A stretch of 64,000 nt of DNA from Corynebacterium haematomassiliense (GCF_013978595.1 NZ_JACDTZ010000001.1:1116001-1180000), one strand, 5' to 3'; shown: positions 51,143 through 63,590, counted from the first letter of the stretch. Notes: generated by a model from the letters alone, not told the origin. Numbers and translations: made by a program.

Positions 51143-52552
51143 ATGGTGCACAGCTCTCCCCTGCCGGATGTCGCGCTGCCTGATGTTTCGCTCGATCGCC
51201 TGGTCCCGCGCAGCGGCCTGCCCGCCGTCACGGAGTACGACACCGGCCGCACCGTCACCTACGACGAGCTGGGCGCACTCGCGGACGCCGCCGCCACCCG
51301 CCTGCGTCGCCGCGGCGTGGGGCCGGGAAGCGTCGTTGAGCTGCGCCTGCCCAACTCCATCGACTTCGCGGTCGCCCTGCTCGCCGTTTCGCGCACGGGG
51401 GCGGCGGCCTGCCTTGTGGGGCATTCGCTTATCGACGCCGAAGCGTCCCGCCTTGCCACCCTCGCCGGCACCACCCACCGTGTCGAGCCGGGCGATCTCG
51501 CCGCCGGCCCTGCCGACGACTTCGCGCCCGCCGACCCGGACTCGGTGGCCGCCATCCCGTTTTCCTCCGGCACCACCGGCCTGCCCAAGGGAGTGGAGCT
51601 GACGCATCACTCGATTACCGCCAACGCGGTGCAATTCAACGCGGCGCTGGCCGCCAGCGGCATCGGCGCGGGCACCCGCGTGGCCGCTCCCCTGCCGTTT
51701 TCCCACATCTACGGGCTGAACACGCTGCTGCTGTCGTCGCTGGCCGCGGGCCGGCACGTGTTCACCGCCGCGCGCTTCGACCTCGCCGAGTTCGCGCGCG
51801 CCCACCGCGAGTACGCCATCGAGCTGAGCTTCATCGCTCCGCCGATCGCGCTGGCGCTGGCGAACTCGCCTGCCATCGACCCGGCCGATTTCGCCGCCTG
51901 CGCCCACATGGTCTGCGGCGCCGCCCCCTTGGACGAGGCGCTGGCGCGCCGCGTGGAGGACCGCCTCGGCACGGTCATGCTGCAGGGCTACGGCACCACC
52001 GAGTCCTCGCCGGTGACCCATGTCGGCATCGCCGGCAGATCCAACCCGGGCACCATCGGCTTCGCCATCCCCAACACCGAATTCCGCGTGGTGGACTTAG
52101 GCACCGGCGCTGAACTTCCCGACGGCCACGACGGCGAGCTGCACGTCCGCGGCCCCCAGGTCATGCGCGGCTACCTCCACAACCCTAAGGCCACCCGCAA
52201 CGCCATCGTCGGCGGCTGGCTGCGCACCGGCGACATCGCGCGGGTGAACCCGGACGCCACGGTCACGGTCGTGGACCGCGCCAAAGACGTGTTCAAGTAC
52301 CACGGGTTCCAGATCGCCCCGGCCGAGCTCGAGGCGCTCATGCTCACGCACCCGCAGATCGATGATGTGGCTGTGGCCGAGCGCGGCGGCGTGCCGAAGG
52401 CTTTCGTCGTAAAGCAAGGGCTTTTAGATGAGGCGCAATTGATGGAGTGGGTTGCGGCGCGCGTGACCGCCTACAAAAAGGTGCGCGCCGTGGCGTTCGT
52501 GGAGGCGATCCCCCGCAACGCCGCCGGCAAAATTTTGCGCAAGGACCTTTAA
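51143..52552 (+). CDS. AMP-dependent synthetase/ligase (acyl-CoA synthetase-like)
   Basis: 469 residues, a rather short member of the ANL superfamily. Core motifs: PFSSGTTGLPKGVELTH (A3), YGTTESSP (A5), GWLRTGDIARV (A7), DRAKDVFKYHGFQIAPAELEALML (A8 hinge) and a C-terminal RNAAGKILRKDL with the catalytic Lys (A10). It activates a carboxylic acid as adenylate and probably transfers it to CoA; fatty or aryl acid cannot be distinguished. ATG 51143 chosen, 51137 also in frame. Its stop overlaps the convergent DUF4233 stop. Confidence 0.85.
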   Translation: MVHSSPLPDVALPDVSLDRLVPRSGLPAVTEYDTGRTVTYDELGALADAAATRLRRRGVGPGSVVELRLPNSIDFAVALLAVSRTGAAACLVGHSLIDAEASRLATLAGTTHRVEPGDLAAGPADDFAPADPDSVAAIPFSSGTTGLPKGVELTHHSITANAVQFNAALAASGIGAGTRVAAPLPFSHIYGLNTLLLSSLAAGRHVFTAARFDLAEFARAHREYAIELSFIAPPIALALANSPAIDPADFAACAHMVCGAAPLDEALARRVEDRLGTVMLQGYGTTESSPVTHVGIAGRSNPGTIGFAIPNTEFRVVDLGTGAELPDGHDGELHVRGPQVMRGYLHNPKATRNAIVGGWLRTGDIARVNPDATVTVVDRAKDVFKYHGFQIAPAELEALMLTHPQIDDVAVAERGGVPKAFVVKQGLLDEAQLMEWVAARVTAYKKVRAVAFVEAIPRNAAGKILRKDL

Positions 52553-52974
52553 GTGCCCAAGTGCTGGGTGGTGAGGTAGCCGCCGCGCATGCGCTGGACA
52601 ATCTCGGAGCGCATGCGGATGACGAAGTACCAGACGATGCCGAAGATGATGCCCACGGCCGTGACGGACCAGTGGATGAAGAAGCCGAAGATCAGCGGGA
52701 TCTGCAGCGCCAGGTCGATCCACAGCGCGGCCGGCTTCTTCTGGAAGAACGCCATCACCACATGCGCCAGTCCGATGACGGTGACGTAGACCCAGTTGAA
52801 GGTGGTCCAGTGCTCGCCGCCGTCGACTTTCAGGATGACGGTGAGGATGAGCAGGACCGTGATGGCCTCCATGATCAGCGTGCCGGCGAGCACGCCGGTC
52901 AGCCCCGACATCGGGTCCTTGACGGGCGCCTTGCCGGGGCCGAGCGGGCCCATCTGCTGCTTTTTGGGTGTCAT
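52549..52974 (-). CDS. DUF4233 membrane protein
   Basis: 141 residues, four hydrophobic segments; PMSGLTGVLAGTLIMEAITVLL, GLAHVVMAFFQKKPAALWIDLALQ and IIFGIVWYFVIRMRSEIVQRM fit DUF4233. The gene is almost always next to folC in Actinobacteria, and here its ATG overlaps the folC stop (ATGA). Function unknown; coupling suggests a link with folate or tRNA-synthetase genes only by operon. Confidence 0.85.
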   Translation of the reverse strand: MTPKKQQMGPLGPGKAPVKDPMSGLTGVLAGTLIMEAITVLLILTVILKVDGGEHWTTFNWVYVTVIGLAHVVMAFFQKKPAALWIDLALQIPLIFGFFIHWSVTAVGIIFGIVWYFVIRMRSEIVQRMRGGYLTTQHLGT

Positions 52975-54464
52975 TGCGGGTCCTTTCCAAACATGGCGCG
53001 GGCCTCGCCGGCGGTGACCACCGAGCCGGTGATAATCACGCCGGAGCCGGACTGCACGCCCACCTCAGCGAGCGCTTCTTCGGCCAGCTCCACGGCGAGC
53101 TCGTAGGCGGACGGCAGGTGCTCCTCGACGTGCACGCGCTCGTCGCCGAAAACCTCGCGGGCGGTTTCGGCCAGTTCGTAGGCGTCCGTGGCGCGCGGGG
53201 AGCTGTTCTGCGTGATCACGACCTCGGTGAGCACGGGCTCGAGCGCCTCCATGATGCCCCGGGCGTCCTTGTCGCCCAAGATGCCCAGCACGCCGATCAG
53301 GCGCGTGAAGTCGAAGTCGCGCTCCAGCGCCGCCGCGAGCGCCTGGGCGCCGTGCGGGTTGTGGGTGGCGTCGATGAAGGTGGTCGGGGTGGCGCGCACG
53401 CGCTCCAGCCGGCCCGGCGAGGTGGTGGCGGCGAAGCCCTCGCGCACGGTGTCCGCGTCGAGCGTGCGTTCCGACGACGCGCCGAGGAACGCCTCCACCG
53501 CCGCCAGCGCCACCGAAGCGTTGTGGGCCTGGTGCGGGCCGGACAGCGGGATGAACACGTCGGCGTACTCGCCGGACAGGCCTTTGAGCGTGAGCGTCTG
53601 CCCGCCCACGGCCACCTCGGAGGCGGCCACGCCGAACTCCTGGCCGAAGCGGGCCACCGGCGCGCCGATTTCCACGGTGCGCTCCAGGATCACGCGCATC
53701 GCGTCCGGTTCCTGCTGGCCGATCACGGCCACGGCGTCCGCGCTGCGGATGATCCCGGCCTTCTCGCCGGCGATTTCGGCGATGGTGTCGCCCAGGTAGG
53801 TGGTGTGATCCAGGCCGACGGGCATGATCACGTCCACGTCCGCGTCGACGACGTTGGTGGCGTCCCAGGTGCCGCCCATGCCGACTTCGACCACGGCGAC
53901 GTCGACAGGCGCATCCGCGAACGCGGCGAACGCGAGGCCCACCATGACCTCGAAGTAGCTCATGGGCACGCCGGTGCGCTCGTCCACCATCTGGATGTAC
54001 GGCTCGATTTCGCGGTAGATGCGCACGAAATCCGCCGGGTGGATCGGCTCGCCGTCGATGCCGATGCGCTCGGTGACGGACTGCAGGTGCGGGCTGGTCG
54101 TGCGGCCCACGCGGTTGCCGAACGAGCGCAGCAGCGACTCCGCCATCCGCACCGTGGAGGTTTTGCCGTTGGTGCCGGCGACGTGGATGACCTTGAAGGA
54201 CTTCTGCGGCTCGCCGAGAAAGTCCATGAGCAGCTCGATGCGCTCCAGCGACGGGTCGATGTCCGTCTCCGGCCAGCGGGCGGTGAGCTCCGCTTCCACC
54301 TGCGCGAGCGCGACGAGGTCTTCCTCGCTCACGCCGCGCGGGGCGAGCGCGTCGGTGTCGTTGCCCTCCCCCGGCGCGCCGAGGTTGAGCGTCAGGCCAG
54401 TGTCGGTCTGCTGGATGTCGTACTGCTCCGGAAGTTCGGGCAGCTCGAAATCGTTGTCTGCCAC
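52971..54464 (-). CDS. folC: Bifunctional folylpolyglutamate synthase / dihydrofolate synthase
   Basis: 497 residues, Mur-ligase fold. IHVAGTNGKTSTVRMAESLL is the P-loop with the family AGTNGKGS-type motif; later VEVGMGGTWDATNVVDADVDVIMPVGLDHTTYLG and DATHNPHGAQALA. It adds glutamate to dihydropteroate and to folates. The GTG start directly follows the valS stop (TAA GTG), so it is translationally coupled to valS. Confidence 0.95.
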   Translation of the reverse strand: MADNDFELPELPEQYDIQQTDTGLTLNLGAPGEGNDTDALAPRGVSEEDLVALAQVEAELTARWPETDIDPSLERIELLMDFLGEPQKSFKVIHVAGTNGKTSTVRMAESLLRSFGNRVGRTTSPHLQSVTERIGIDGEPIHPADFVRIYREIEPYIQMVDERTGVPMSYFEVMVGLAFAAFADAPVDVAVVEVGMGGTWDATNVVDADVDVIMPVGLDHTTYLGDTIAEIAGEKAGIIRSADAVAVIGQQEPDAMRVILERTVEIGAPVARFGQEFGVAASEVAVGGQTLTLKGLSGEYADVFIPLSGPHQAHNASVALAAVEAFLGASSERTLDADTVREGFAATTSPGRLERVRATPTTFIDATHNPHGAQALAAALERDFDFTRLIGVLGILGDKDARGIMEALEPVLTEVVITQNSSPRATDAYELAETAREVFGDERVHVEEHLPSAYELAVELAEEALAEVGVQSGSGVIITGSVVTAGEARAMFGKDPQ

Positions 54465-57167
54465 TTAGGCCTCCGGCAGCTGTTCCAGGCGGGCGGTGAC
54501 GCGCTCGAACTCTTCCTGCGCGACCTGCTGGCGGACCTTGATCTTCTCCACGACCTGCTCCGGCGCGTTGGCCAGGAACTGCTCGTTGGCGAGCTTGCCG
54601 CCGGTGGTGTCCAGCTCCTTCTGCGCCGCGGCGAGCTCCTTTTCCAGGCGCTTGCGCTCGGCGGCGACGTCCACGGTGCCGGAGGTGTCCAACGCGACGT
54701 CGAGGTTGGCTTGGCTCAGGCGCATTTCAATGCTTGCCGACGCACTAAAGTCCTCCCCCGGCTCCTCCACCCTGGCAATCTGGCGGACCACGTCTTCGAG
54801 CTCCGCCAGGTCCGCGGACGCGAAGTCCACGCGCGCCGGCACCTTCTGCGAGGGCTTGACGCCCTGGTCGGAGCGGAAGCGGCGCAGCTCGGTGATGAGC
54901 TTGATCGCGTCCTCGACGCGGGTGCGGGCCTTCGTGTCGGTCTCGGCGCCGCTGTTGGTGTCGTCCGCGGTCGGCCACGGCGCGATGGTGACGGTCTCCT
55001 CGCCGGTGAGCGCCTTCCACAGCACCTCGGTGACAAACGGCATGGTGGGGTGCAAAAGGCGCAGCACGACGTCGAGGACGCGGCCGAGCACGACCTTGGC
55101 GGTTTCCCCCTGCTCGCTCTCGCCGTCCCGTGGAATCTGGGTCTTGGCGATCTCCAGGTACCAGTCGCACAGCTCGTCCCACGCGAAGTGGTAGAGCAGC
55201 TCGTTGGCCTTGGCAAACTGGTAGTCGTCCAGGTAGGCGTCCACCTTGGCGCGGACTTCCTCGGCGCGGTCCAGGATCCAGCGGTCCGCGTCCGTGAGCG
55301 TCTCGCGGGCCGGAAGCTCGCCGACGTGCGCGCCGTTCATCAGCGCGAACTTGGTGGCGTTGAACAGCTTGGTGGCGAAGTTGCGGGCGGCGGTGGCGTG
55401 GTCGTCGCCGATCGGCAGATCCACGCCCGGGTTCGCGCCGCGGGCCAGGGCGAAGCGCAGCGCGTCCGCGCCGTACTGCTCGACCCAGTCCATCGGGTCG
55501 ATGCCGTTGCCCAGGGACTTGGACATCTTGCGGCCCTTTTCGTCGCGTACCAGGCCGTGCAGGTAGAGGTGCTCGAACGGGATCTGCGGGCGGCCGTCAG
55601 CGCCCTCCCCCAGGATCTCCGGGGTTTCCTGGCCGGCGAAGGTGCCGAACATCATCATGCGCGCCACCCAGAAGAACAGGATGTCGTAGGCGGTGACCAG
55701 CACGGTGGTGGGGAAGAACTTCTCCAGCTCCGGGGTCTTCTCCGGCCAGCCCATGGTGGAAAACGGCCACAGGGCAGAAGAGAACCAGGTGTCCAGCACA
55801 TCCGGATCCTGCTCGTAGCCCGCCGGCGGCTCCTCATCGGGGCCGACGCAGACGACGTCGCGCTCGCCGTTTTCGTCCTCCGGGCCGTACCAAATCGGGA
55901 TGCGGTGGCCCCACCACAGCTGGCGCGAGATCGTCCAGTCGTGCATGTTGTCCACCCAATCGAAGTAGCGTTTCTCCATGCTCTCCGGGTGGATCTTGGT
56001 GTCGCCAGAACGCACCGCGTCGCCGGACATTTTCGCCAGCTCGTCGACCTTGACAAACCACTGCAGGGACAAACGCGGCTCGATCGGCTCGCCGGAGCGC
56101 TCCGAGTGGCCCACGGAGTGCACGTACGGGCGCACCTCCTTGACAATGCGGCCCTGCTCCGCCAGCGCCTCGCGCACCGCCACGCGGGCGTCTTCGCGCG
56201 TCATGCCGTCGAAGCGGGTGCCGGTATCGGCGATGCGGCCCTTCTCGTCCATGATGATCGGCATGTCCAGGTTGTGGCGCAGGCCCATCTCGTAGTCGTT
56301 CGGGTCGTGCGCCGGGGTGATCTTCACGGCACCCGTGCCCAGTTCCATGTCCACGTAGTCGTCCGCGATGACCTCAATTTGCAGGTCCTCGCGCAGCGGG
56401 TGCGGGAAGACCTGGCCGATCAGGTCGGCGTAGCGCTCGTCGTCGGGGTGGACGGCGATCGCGACGTCGCCAAGCATTGTTTCCACACGGGTGGTGGCCA
56501 CAACGAGGTGCGGCTCGTCGTCGTTCAGCGAGCCGTAGCGGATGGAGACGAACTCGCCCTCGACGTCCTTATACACCACCTCGATGTCGGAGACGGCGGT
56601 TTCCAGCACCGGCGACCAGTTGACCAGGCGGTAGTCGCGGTAGACCAGGCCGCGATCGTAGAGCTGCTTGAAGATGGTTTGCACGGCGCGCGACAGGCCG
56701 TCGTCAAGCGTGAAGCGCTCCCGCGACCAGTCCACCGAGTCGCCGATGGCGCGCATCTGCGTGGTGATCGTGCCGCCGTACTGCTCCTTCCACTCCCACA
56801 CGCGCTCGATGAACTCCTCGCGCCCGTAGTCGTAGCGGTCCTTGCCTTCCTCCGCCTTGAGCTTGGCTTCCACCTTGGTTTGGGTGGCGATGCCGGCGTG
56901 GTCCATGCCCGGCAGCCACAGCACCTCGTAGCCCTGCATGCGCTTGCGGCGCACCAGGGAGTCCATCAGCGTGTGGTCGAGGGCGTGGCCCATGTGCAGC
57001 TGGCCGGTCACGTTCGGCGGCGGCAGCACGATCGAGTACGCGGGCTTGTCCGAGGCCGGGTCCGCCGTGAAGTAACCGGCGTCTACCCAACCTTCGTACA
57101 GGTCGCGTTCGTGGGCGCTGGGTTCCCACGACTTGGGCAGGTCGTTCGCAAGATCGTTCTGAGTCAC
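54465..57167 (-). CDS. valS: Valyl-tRNA synthetase
   Basis: 900 residues, class I synthetase with all landmarks: [13 protein letters not shown] (HIGH box), an editing CP1 domain, [14 protein letters not shown] (KMSKS) and a C-terminal coiled-coil arm ([23 protein letters not shown]). GTG 57167 gives the right N-terminus ([32 protein letters not shown]) and is preceded by AGGG. First gene of valS-folC-DUF4233. A TAAGAT hexamer just upstream may be its -10 box. Confidence 0.97.
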   Translation of the reverse strand: MTQNDLANDLPKSWEPSAHERDLYEGWVDAGYFTADPASDKPAYSIVLPPPNVTGQLHMGHALDHTLMDSLVRRKRMQGYEVLWLPGMDHAGIATQTKVEAKLKAEEGKDRYDYGREEFIERVWEWKEQYGGTITTQMRAIGDSVDWSRERFTLDDGLSRAVQTIFKQLYDRGLVYRDYRLVNWSPVLETAVSDIEVVYKDVEGEFVSIRYGSLNDDEPHLVVATTRVETMLGDVAIAVHPDDERYADLIGQVFPHPLREDLQIEVIADDYVDMELGTGAVKITPAHDPNDYEMGLRHNLDMPIIMDEKGRIADTGTRFDGMTREDARVAVREALAEQGRIVKEVRPYVHSVGHSERSGEPIEPRLSLQWFVKVDELAKMSGDAVRSGDTKIHPESMEKRYFDWVDNMHDWTISRQLWWGHRIPIWYGPEDENGERDVVCVGPDEEPPAGYEQDPDVLDTWFSSALWPFSTMGWPEKTPELEKFFPTTVLVTAYDILFFWVARMMMFGTFAGQETPEILGEGADGRPQIPFEHLYLHGLVRDEKGRKMSKSLGNGIDPMDWVEQYGADALRFALARGANPGVDLPIGDDHATAARNFATKLFNATKFALMNGAHVGELPARETLTDADRWILDRAEEVRAKVDAYLDDYQFAKANELLYHFAWDELCDWYLEIAKTQIPRDGESEQGETAKVVLGRVLDVVLRLLHPTMPFVTEVLWKALTGEETVTIAPWPTADDTNSGAETDTKARTRVEDAIKLITELRRFRSDQGVKPSQKVPARVDFASADLAELEDVVRQIARVEEPGEDFSASASIEMRLSQANLDVALDTSGTVDVAAERKRLEKELAAAQKELDTTGGKLANEQFLANAPEQVVEKIKVRQQVAQEEFERVTARLEQLPEA

Positions 57168-57189
57168 GCGCCCTATCTTAACCAGCGCC

Positions 57190-58191
<1,002 letters not shown>

Positions 58192-58226
58192 TTACCCCCA
58201 GCCGGGGCAGAATTTCAGCGCTATAC

Positions 58227-58240
58227 GTCCGAGAGCGGAC
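58227..58240. promoter_or_regulatory. Palindrome GTCCG-N4-CGGAC, possible TetR-type operator
   Basis: A 14-bp palindrome in the 143-base divergent region between mdh and the TetR gene, 47 bases upstream of the regulator's GTG. The position suits autoregulation or joint control of mdh; no experiment or known motif supports it. Confidence 0.35.
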
Positions 58241-58286
58241 ATCTAGTGCACGATTGAGGGGTATTTCGAGCAGAAAGGGGACGGAC

Positions 58287-59027
58287 GTGACCGACGTTGT
58301 CGACGACGCGACTTCCGGCGCGCCCTCCCCCGACACGGTGGTCCGAGCAGCGCTGGTCGCGTTCGCCCGCAAGGGGTACTCCGGTGCGAAGGTGGAAACG
58401 CTGGCCAAGAAGACCGGCATGACCAAGCGCATGATCCACTACCACTTCGGCGACAAGCGCGGCCTCTACACCGCGGCGCTGCGCCTCGCGCTCGAGCAGC
58501 TGGCGCCGCCGGAGAACATCCTCAACCGCTCGCACGCCGTGCCGGTGGAAGGCATGCGCCGCTTCGTCGACGCGCTCTACCACGCGTTTTTGCACAACCC
58601 CGATGCCGTGCGCCTGGTGCTGCGCGAAAACCTGGACCCGGCGATCGAAGCCGAAGACGCCTCGGCGCTCGCCGGCGTGCGCGACGTGACCCTGCACGCC
58701 GAGCGTCTCCTGCTCGCCGGCCAGGACGCCGGCGCGTTCCGCCCCGGCATAACCGCGGTGGACCTGCTCACCCTGATCTCGTCGCTGTGCCTCTACCGCG
58801 TGGGCAACGCCGCCACCGCCAAGCACGTCTTCGGTGTAGACACAGAAAGCCGCCGCAACGTCGACGGCATGCGCCGCATGGTCATCGACACCGTGCTGGC
58901 GTTTCTGACCTCCAACATCTCCTATTCCGGCTACGAGTCCTACCTCGAGGCCGCCCCCGCCCCCACCGAGGACGCGGAACCGGACGAACTATTCGACATC
59001 TACGGCGACGAGGGCTGGATCGTGTGA
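58287..59027 (+). CDS. TetR-family transcriptional regulator
   Basis: 246 residues from GTG 58287, preceded by AAAGGGG. The DNA-binding domain reads DTVVRAALVAFARKGYSGAKVETLAKKTGMTKRMIHYHFGDKRGLYTAAL (about 10-62). The ligand-binding domain is followed by an acidic C-terminal tail (APTEDAEPDELFDIYGDEGWIV), which is unusual for TetR proteins. It is divergent from mdh and convergent with clpX (10-base gap). Target and ligand unknown. Confidence 0.87.
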   Translation: MTDVVDDATSGAPSPDTVVRAALVAFARKGYSGAKVETLAKKTGMTKRMIHYHFGDKRGLYTAALRLALEQLAPPENILNRSHAVPVEGMRRFVDALYHAFLHNPDAVRLVLRENLDPAIEAEDASALAGVRDVTLHAERLLLAGQDAGAFRPGITAVDLLTLISSLCLYRVGNAATAKHVFGVDTESRRNVDGMRRMVIDTVLAFLTSNISYSGYESYLEAAPAPTEDAEPDELFDIYGDEGWIV

Positions 59028-59037
59028 CGGCCCGTCG

Positions 59038-60318
<1,281 letters not shown>

Positions 60319-60428
60319 ATGCGCCTATCTACTCCCGTCTTCGGTCAATCCCCACCGAGTGTAATGCTTGCGTCAAACCGTACCCGCCGCGCCGACACAA
60401 CTGTCGCGCGCGTGCGAAAATGGGGCCC

Positions 60429-61190
60429 ATGACGTTTCTTCACACGCAAGAATTCGGCACCCCCAACGGCGAAGCGGTGGTGCTGCTCAGCTCCATCGCC
60501 ACCACCTCTGACGCGTGGTCCGAGGTCATCCCCGCGCTTTCCGGCTACCGCGTGATCACCGTCGACCACCGCGGCCACGGCGGCTCCGGCGTGCCCTCCG
60601 AGCGCCCCACGGAGGTGGGCACGCTCGGCCGCGACGTCCTCGCCGCACTCGACGAGCTCGGCGTGGAGCGCTTCAGCGTCGTCGGCGTCTCCCTCGGCGG
60701 CGCGATCGCGCAGTGGCTCGCCGCGAACAGCGGCTGCGTGGACAAGGCCGTCTTCGCCGCCACCGCCACCTTCCTCGGCGGTGAGGAGGCATGGGAGCAA
60801 AAGATAAACACCGCGCTTCATGACGGCACCTCCGGCCTGACCCCCACACTGATGGGCAACTGGTTCACAGAATCTTTCCGCGCGGAGCACCCGGAGGTGG
60901 TGCAGCGCGTGGCAGACATGATCGACTCCGTCGACGACGAGGGCTACGCCCACAACGGCGCCGCGCTTGCCACCTGGGATTTCGCCGGCGAGCTGGGGAA
61001 GATCACCTGTCCGGTGCTCACCATCGCGGGTGCGTCCGACCCGACCTGCCCGCCCAAGAAGCTGTCCGAGATCGCCGAAGGCGTGGCCGGCCCGTCCCAA
61101 TCCGTGGTGGTGGACCCGGCCGCCCACCAAGTGGCCATAGAGAACCCGGAAGAATTCAACACCGCACTGACGCGGTTCCTTGGAAGCTAA
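60429..61190 (+). CDS. Alpha/beta-fold hydrolase (3-oxoadipate enol-lactonase-like)
   Basis: 253 residues. VVLLSSIATTSDAW, VDHRGHGGSGVP, nucleophile GVSLGGAIAQW, acid in AGASDPTCPP and His in DPAAHQVAIE make a full catalytic triad and resemble PcaD. No beta-ketoadipate genes are nearby, so the real substrate is open. ATG 60429 is used; ATG 60420 is in frame. Cytoplasmic. Confidence 0.8.
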   Translation: MTFLHTQEFGTPNGEAVVLLSSIATTSDAWSEVIPALSGYRVITVDHRGHGGSGVPSERPTEVGTLGRDVLAALDELGVERFSVVGVSLGGAIAQWLAANSGCVDKAVFAATATFLGGEEAWEQKINTALHDGTSGLTPTLMGNWFTESFRAEHPEVVQRVADMIDSVDDEGYAHNGAALATWDFAGELGKITCPVLTIAGASDPTCPPKKLSEIAEGVAGPSQSVVVDPAAHQVAIENPEEFNTALTRFLGS

Positions 61191-61265
61191 TCCGCTAGCC
61201 TGTACACGTTAAACAATCGTGCCCACCGGTGCCCCAACGCTGAGCACCCCGAAAGGAACCGATCC

Positions 61266-61907
61266 GTGAATCGCAGCCGCACACTTTCTGCCTTCGCCGC
61301 AGCCGCCCTCGCCGCCGCGCTGCTTGCCGGTTGCTCCGACTCCGGCGCGGACGCAGAGCCCCTGGCAGAACCGGTGCTGGACTTCCCGCAGACCAGCACC
61401 ACCGCCACCCCGACGCCGACGCCCACCGAGGACGACGACGAGGATGAGGAAACCACCACCTCCACGTCCACCACGACGAAGAAGTCCTCGTCGAGCTCGT
61501 CTTCGTCGACCAAGTCGTCCACGCGCACCTCAACGAAGTCCAGCTCCAAGCGCTCGGAGTCGCGCAGCTCCAACGACTCCAACAACGCGGCGCGTGAGCC
61601 GGAGCCGGTGCGCGAAACCATCGTCGACGACCGCCCCGGCGCCACCTGCGCCTGGCCCACCCAGGGCGCGGCGTCCGGCAACCAGGAGTACAGCACCTTC
61701 TGCGACCGCGAATGGGCCCGCACCGTCACCTCCGACGGCCAGGACTACTACTGGGCCGCCAAGGGCCAGGGCTGGGTCTCCGTCGACCCCGTCACCACCG
61801 ACGATGGCGGCGTCTGCTGGGCGCGCGAAGACTTCGAAACTGCGCCGGAGGCCATCCGCAACGCCGTGGCATTCTGCGACCCGGCATCCGGGGAGGAAGC
61901 GGAGTAA
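61266..61907 (+). CDS. Secreted lipoprotein with low-complexity linker, unknown function
   Basis: 213 residues from GTG 61266 (AAAGGA upstream). Lipoprotein signal with lipobox LLAGC (Cys23). An extended linker (about 38-110) is made of Thr/Pro, Asp/Glu and then Ser/Thr/Lys runs. A small C-terminal domain contains three cysteines and aromatic residues (CAWPTQGAAS, TFCDREWARTV, YYWAAKGQGWVSV, VCWAREDF, FCDP). Such proteins sit in the mycolate envelope; no family name is certain. Convergent with clpP2 over a shared terminator. Confidence 0.82.
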   Translation: MNRSRTLSAFAAAALAAALLAGCSDSGADAEPLAEPVLDFPQTSTTATPTPTPTEDDDEDEETTTSTSTTTKKSSSSSSSSTKSSTRTSTKSSSKRSESRSSNDSNNAAREPEPVRETIVDDRPGATCAWPTQGAASGNQEYSTFCDREWARTVTSDGQDYYWAAKGQGWVSVDPVTTDDGGVCWAREDFETAPEAIRNAVAFCDPASGEEAE

Positions 61908-61926
61908 CCGGAGGTCGTCGCAAAGC

Positions 61927-61959
61927 AAAACGCGCCCGGAAGTGAACCGGGCGCGTTTT
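61927..61959. terminator. Bidirectional terminator between the lipoprotein gene and clpP2
   Basis: Perfect 13-bp stem: AAAACGCGCCCGG (61927-61939) and CCGGGCGCGTTTT (61947-61959), 7-base loop, with T-runs on both strands. It serves both converging genes. Confidence 0.95.
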
Positions 61960-61969
61960 CTCTTTGCTC

Positions 61970-62590
61970 TTAGCCGTTGAGCTTGCGGTAATCAAAGACC
62001 TGGTCGATGATCCCGTACTCTACAGCCTCGGAGGCGGTGAGGATCTTGTCGCGGTCCGTGTCAATGCGGACCTGCTCCGACGTGCGGCCCGTGTGGTGCG
62101 CGAGCGTGTCCTCCATGAGGCGGCGCATCCGCTCGATCTCCGCGGCCTGAATCTCCAGGTCGGACACCTGGCCCTGGGTGCCCTGGGTCGCCGGCTGGTG
62201 GATCAGCACGCGCGAGTTCGGCAGCGCGGCGCGCTTGCCCGGCGCACCCGCGGCGAGGATCACCGCGGCGGCCGACGCGGCCTGGCCGAGGCAGACAGTC
62301 TGCACATCCGGGCGGACGTACTGCATCGTGTCGTAGATAGCCATCAGCGCGGTAAACGAGCCGCCCGGGGAGTTGATGTACATGGTGATGTCGCGGTCCG
62401 GGTCCTGGGACTCCAGCACCAGAAGCTGCGCCATAATGTCGTTCGCCGACGTGTCATCCACCTGGGTGCCCAGGAAGACGATGCGCTCTTCGAAGAGCTT
62501 GCCGTACGGGTCGATCTGCTTCGTGCCGAAGCTCGTTTCCTCCAAAAACTGCGGCAGCACGTAGCGGGAGTTGGGCATCTGGAAAGTCAT
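61970..62590 (-). CDS. clpP2: ATP-dependent Clp protease proteolytic subunit ClpP2
   Basis: 206 residues. Catalytic Ser in GQAASAAAV, His in [10 protein letters not shown] and Asp in IDTDRD. The longer N-terminus ([28 protein letters not shown]) is typical of the ClpP2 type, which forms a mixed ClpP1P2 tetradecamer in actinobacteria. It lies 30 bases after clpP1 and is co-transcribed with it. Confidence 0.96.
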   Translation of the reverse strand: MTFQMPNSRYVLPQFLEETSFGTKQIDPYGKLFEERIVFLGTQVDDTSANDIMAQLLVLESQDPDRDITMYINSPGGSFTALMAIYDTMQYVRPDVQTVCLGQAASAAAVILAAGAPGKRAALPNSRVLIHQPATQGTQGQVSDLEIQAAEIERMRRLMEDTLAHHTGRTSEQVRIDTDRDKILTASEAVEYGIIDQVFDYRKLNG

Positions 62591-62620
62591 AATGGGTGTC
62601 TCCTTAATTCCTCGTGTGCC

Positions 62621-63217
62621 TTAGTTCTCGCCGATGGAGTGCTCGCCGGCCTGGGCCGCATTCTCAATGACGTGGTCCACAATGCCGTACTCCTTCGCCT
62701 GCATAGCGTTGAACCAGCGGTCGCGGTCCGAATCCTTCGTGATCTGCTCAAAGGTCTGGCCCGTGTGCTCCGCGATGAGCTGCGCCATCTCGCGCTTCGT
62801 CTCCGCGAACTGCTCCGCCTGAATAGCGATGTCGGCTGCCGTGCCGCCGACGCCCGCGGACGGCTGGTGCATCATAATCCGCGCGTGCGGCAGGGCGTAA
62901 CGCTTGCCCTTCGTGCCGCCCGAGAGCAGGAACTGGCCCATCGACGCCGCCAGGCCCATGCCGTAGGTGGCGATGTCGCACGGGGAGTACTTCATCGTGT
63001 CGTAAATCGCCATACCGGCGGTGACGGAGCCGCCTGGCGAGTTGATGTAGAGGTTGATGTCGCGCGTCGGATCCTCCGCCGACAGCAGCAGAATCTGGGC
63101 GCAGAGCTTATTGGCGATCTCGTCGTCCACCTGCTGGCCCAGGAAAATAATGCGCTCCCGGAGGAGACGCTCATAAACGGAGTCTCCCAGGTTCATGCCT
63201 TGGGTCGGGGAAGTCAT
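62621..63217 (-). CDS. clpP1: ATP-dependent Clp protease proteolytic subunit ClpP1
   Basis: 198 residues. Triad: Ser in [11 protein letters not shown], His in MMHQPSAG and Asp in DSDRDRW. It pairs with ClpP2; both rings are needed for activity in corynebacteria and mycobacteria. The ATG is preceded by AAAGGAG. The upstream region carries a probable ClgR site. Confidence 0.96.
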   Translation of the reverse strand: MTSPTQGMNLGDSVYERLLRERIIFLGQQVDDEIANKLCAQILLLSAEDPTRDINLYINSPGGSVTAGMAIYDTMKYSPCDIATYGMGLAASMGQFLLSGGTKGKRYALPHARIMMHQPSAGVGGTAADIAIQAEQFAETKREMAQLIAEHTGQTFEQITKDSDRDRWFNAMQAKEYGIVDHVIENAAQAGEHSIGEN

Positions 63218-63590
63218 AACAGACGCTCCTTTGCTAGTTCATCCGGTAACGCCACTACCCTACTCGGGTGATTCTGTAACTCCGAGCCTGTTCGCTACCG
63301 GCGTACGGGTCGGAAGTTTGGGGCCGGTTCGGACCGGTTTTGGGGTGGCCGGCGGCCGGTTCCTGACAGATTACGGCGGGCGTTTGCGGCGACCTGGGGC
63401 GATCGGGGCAGCCTGACAGATTCTGCCGCGAAGCGTCTTGGCGCGGGTGGTTGTGCGGGATAGTTCACCGGCGGATGAACCATCTTGCATCGGGGTCACG
63501 CGCGACCTGGGCCAAGTGAACTATTTGCCCGTCCAGTGCCTACAAGTTCACGAAACCGGCCCGGCCGAGTGAACAATCCTGCAGGAATGA
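63218..63590. promoter_or_regulatory. tig-clpP1 intergenic region with several repeats
   Basis: A 420-base gap in all (63218-63637, including the tig terminator). Seen: CCTGACAGATT twice, 50 bases apart (63362-63372, 63412-63422); a 9-bp inverted pair ATAGTTCAC / GTGAACTAT (63460-63468, 63516-63524); and further GTTCAC or GTGAAC copies at 63546-63551 and 63569-63574. No gene is supported. The clpP1 promoter must lie in the proximal 80 bases. Confidence 0.55.
63291..63306 (-). promoter_or_regulatory. Probable ClgR operator upstream of clpP1P2
   Basis: GTACGCCGGTAGCGAA (minus strand) has the CGC-N5-GCG core of the corynebacterial ClgR site and the following AAC, with one mismatch inside the spacer compared with the consensus I recall (CGCYNANRGCG). 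It is about 75 bases upstream of the clpP1 start; ClgR activates clpP1P2 in C. glutamicum. Confidence 0.55.
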
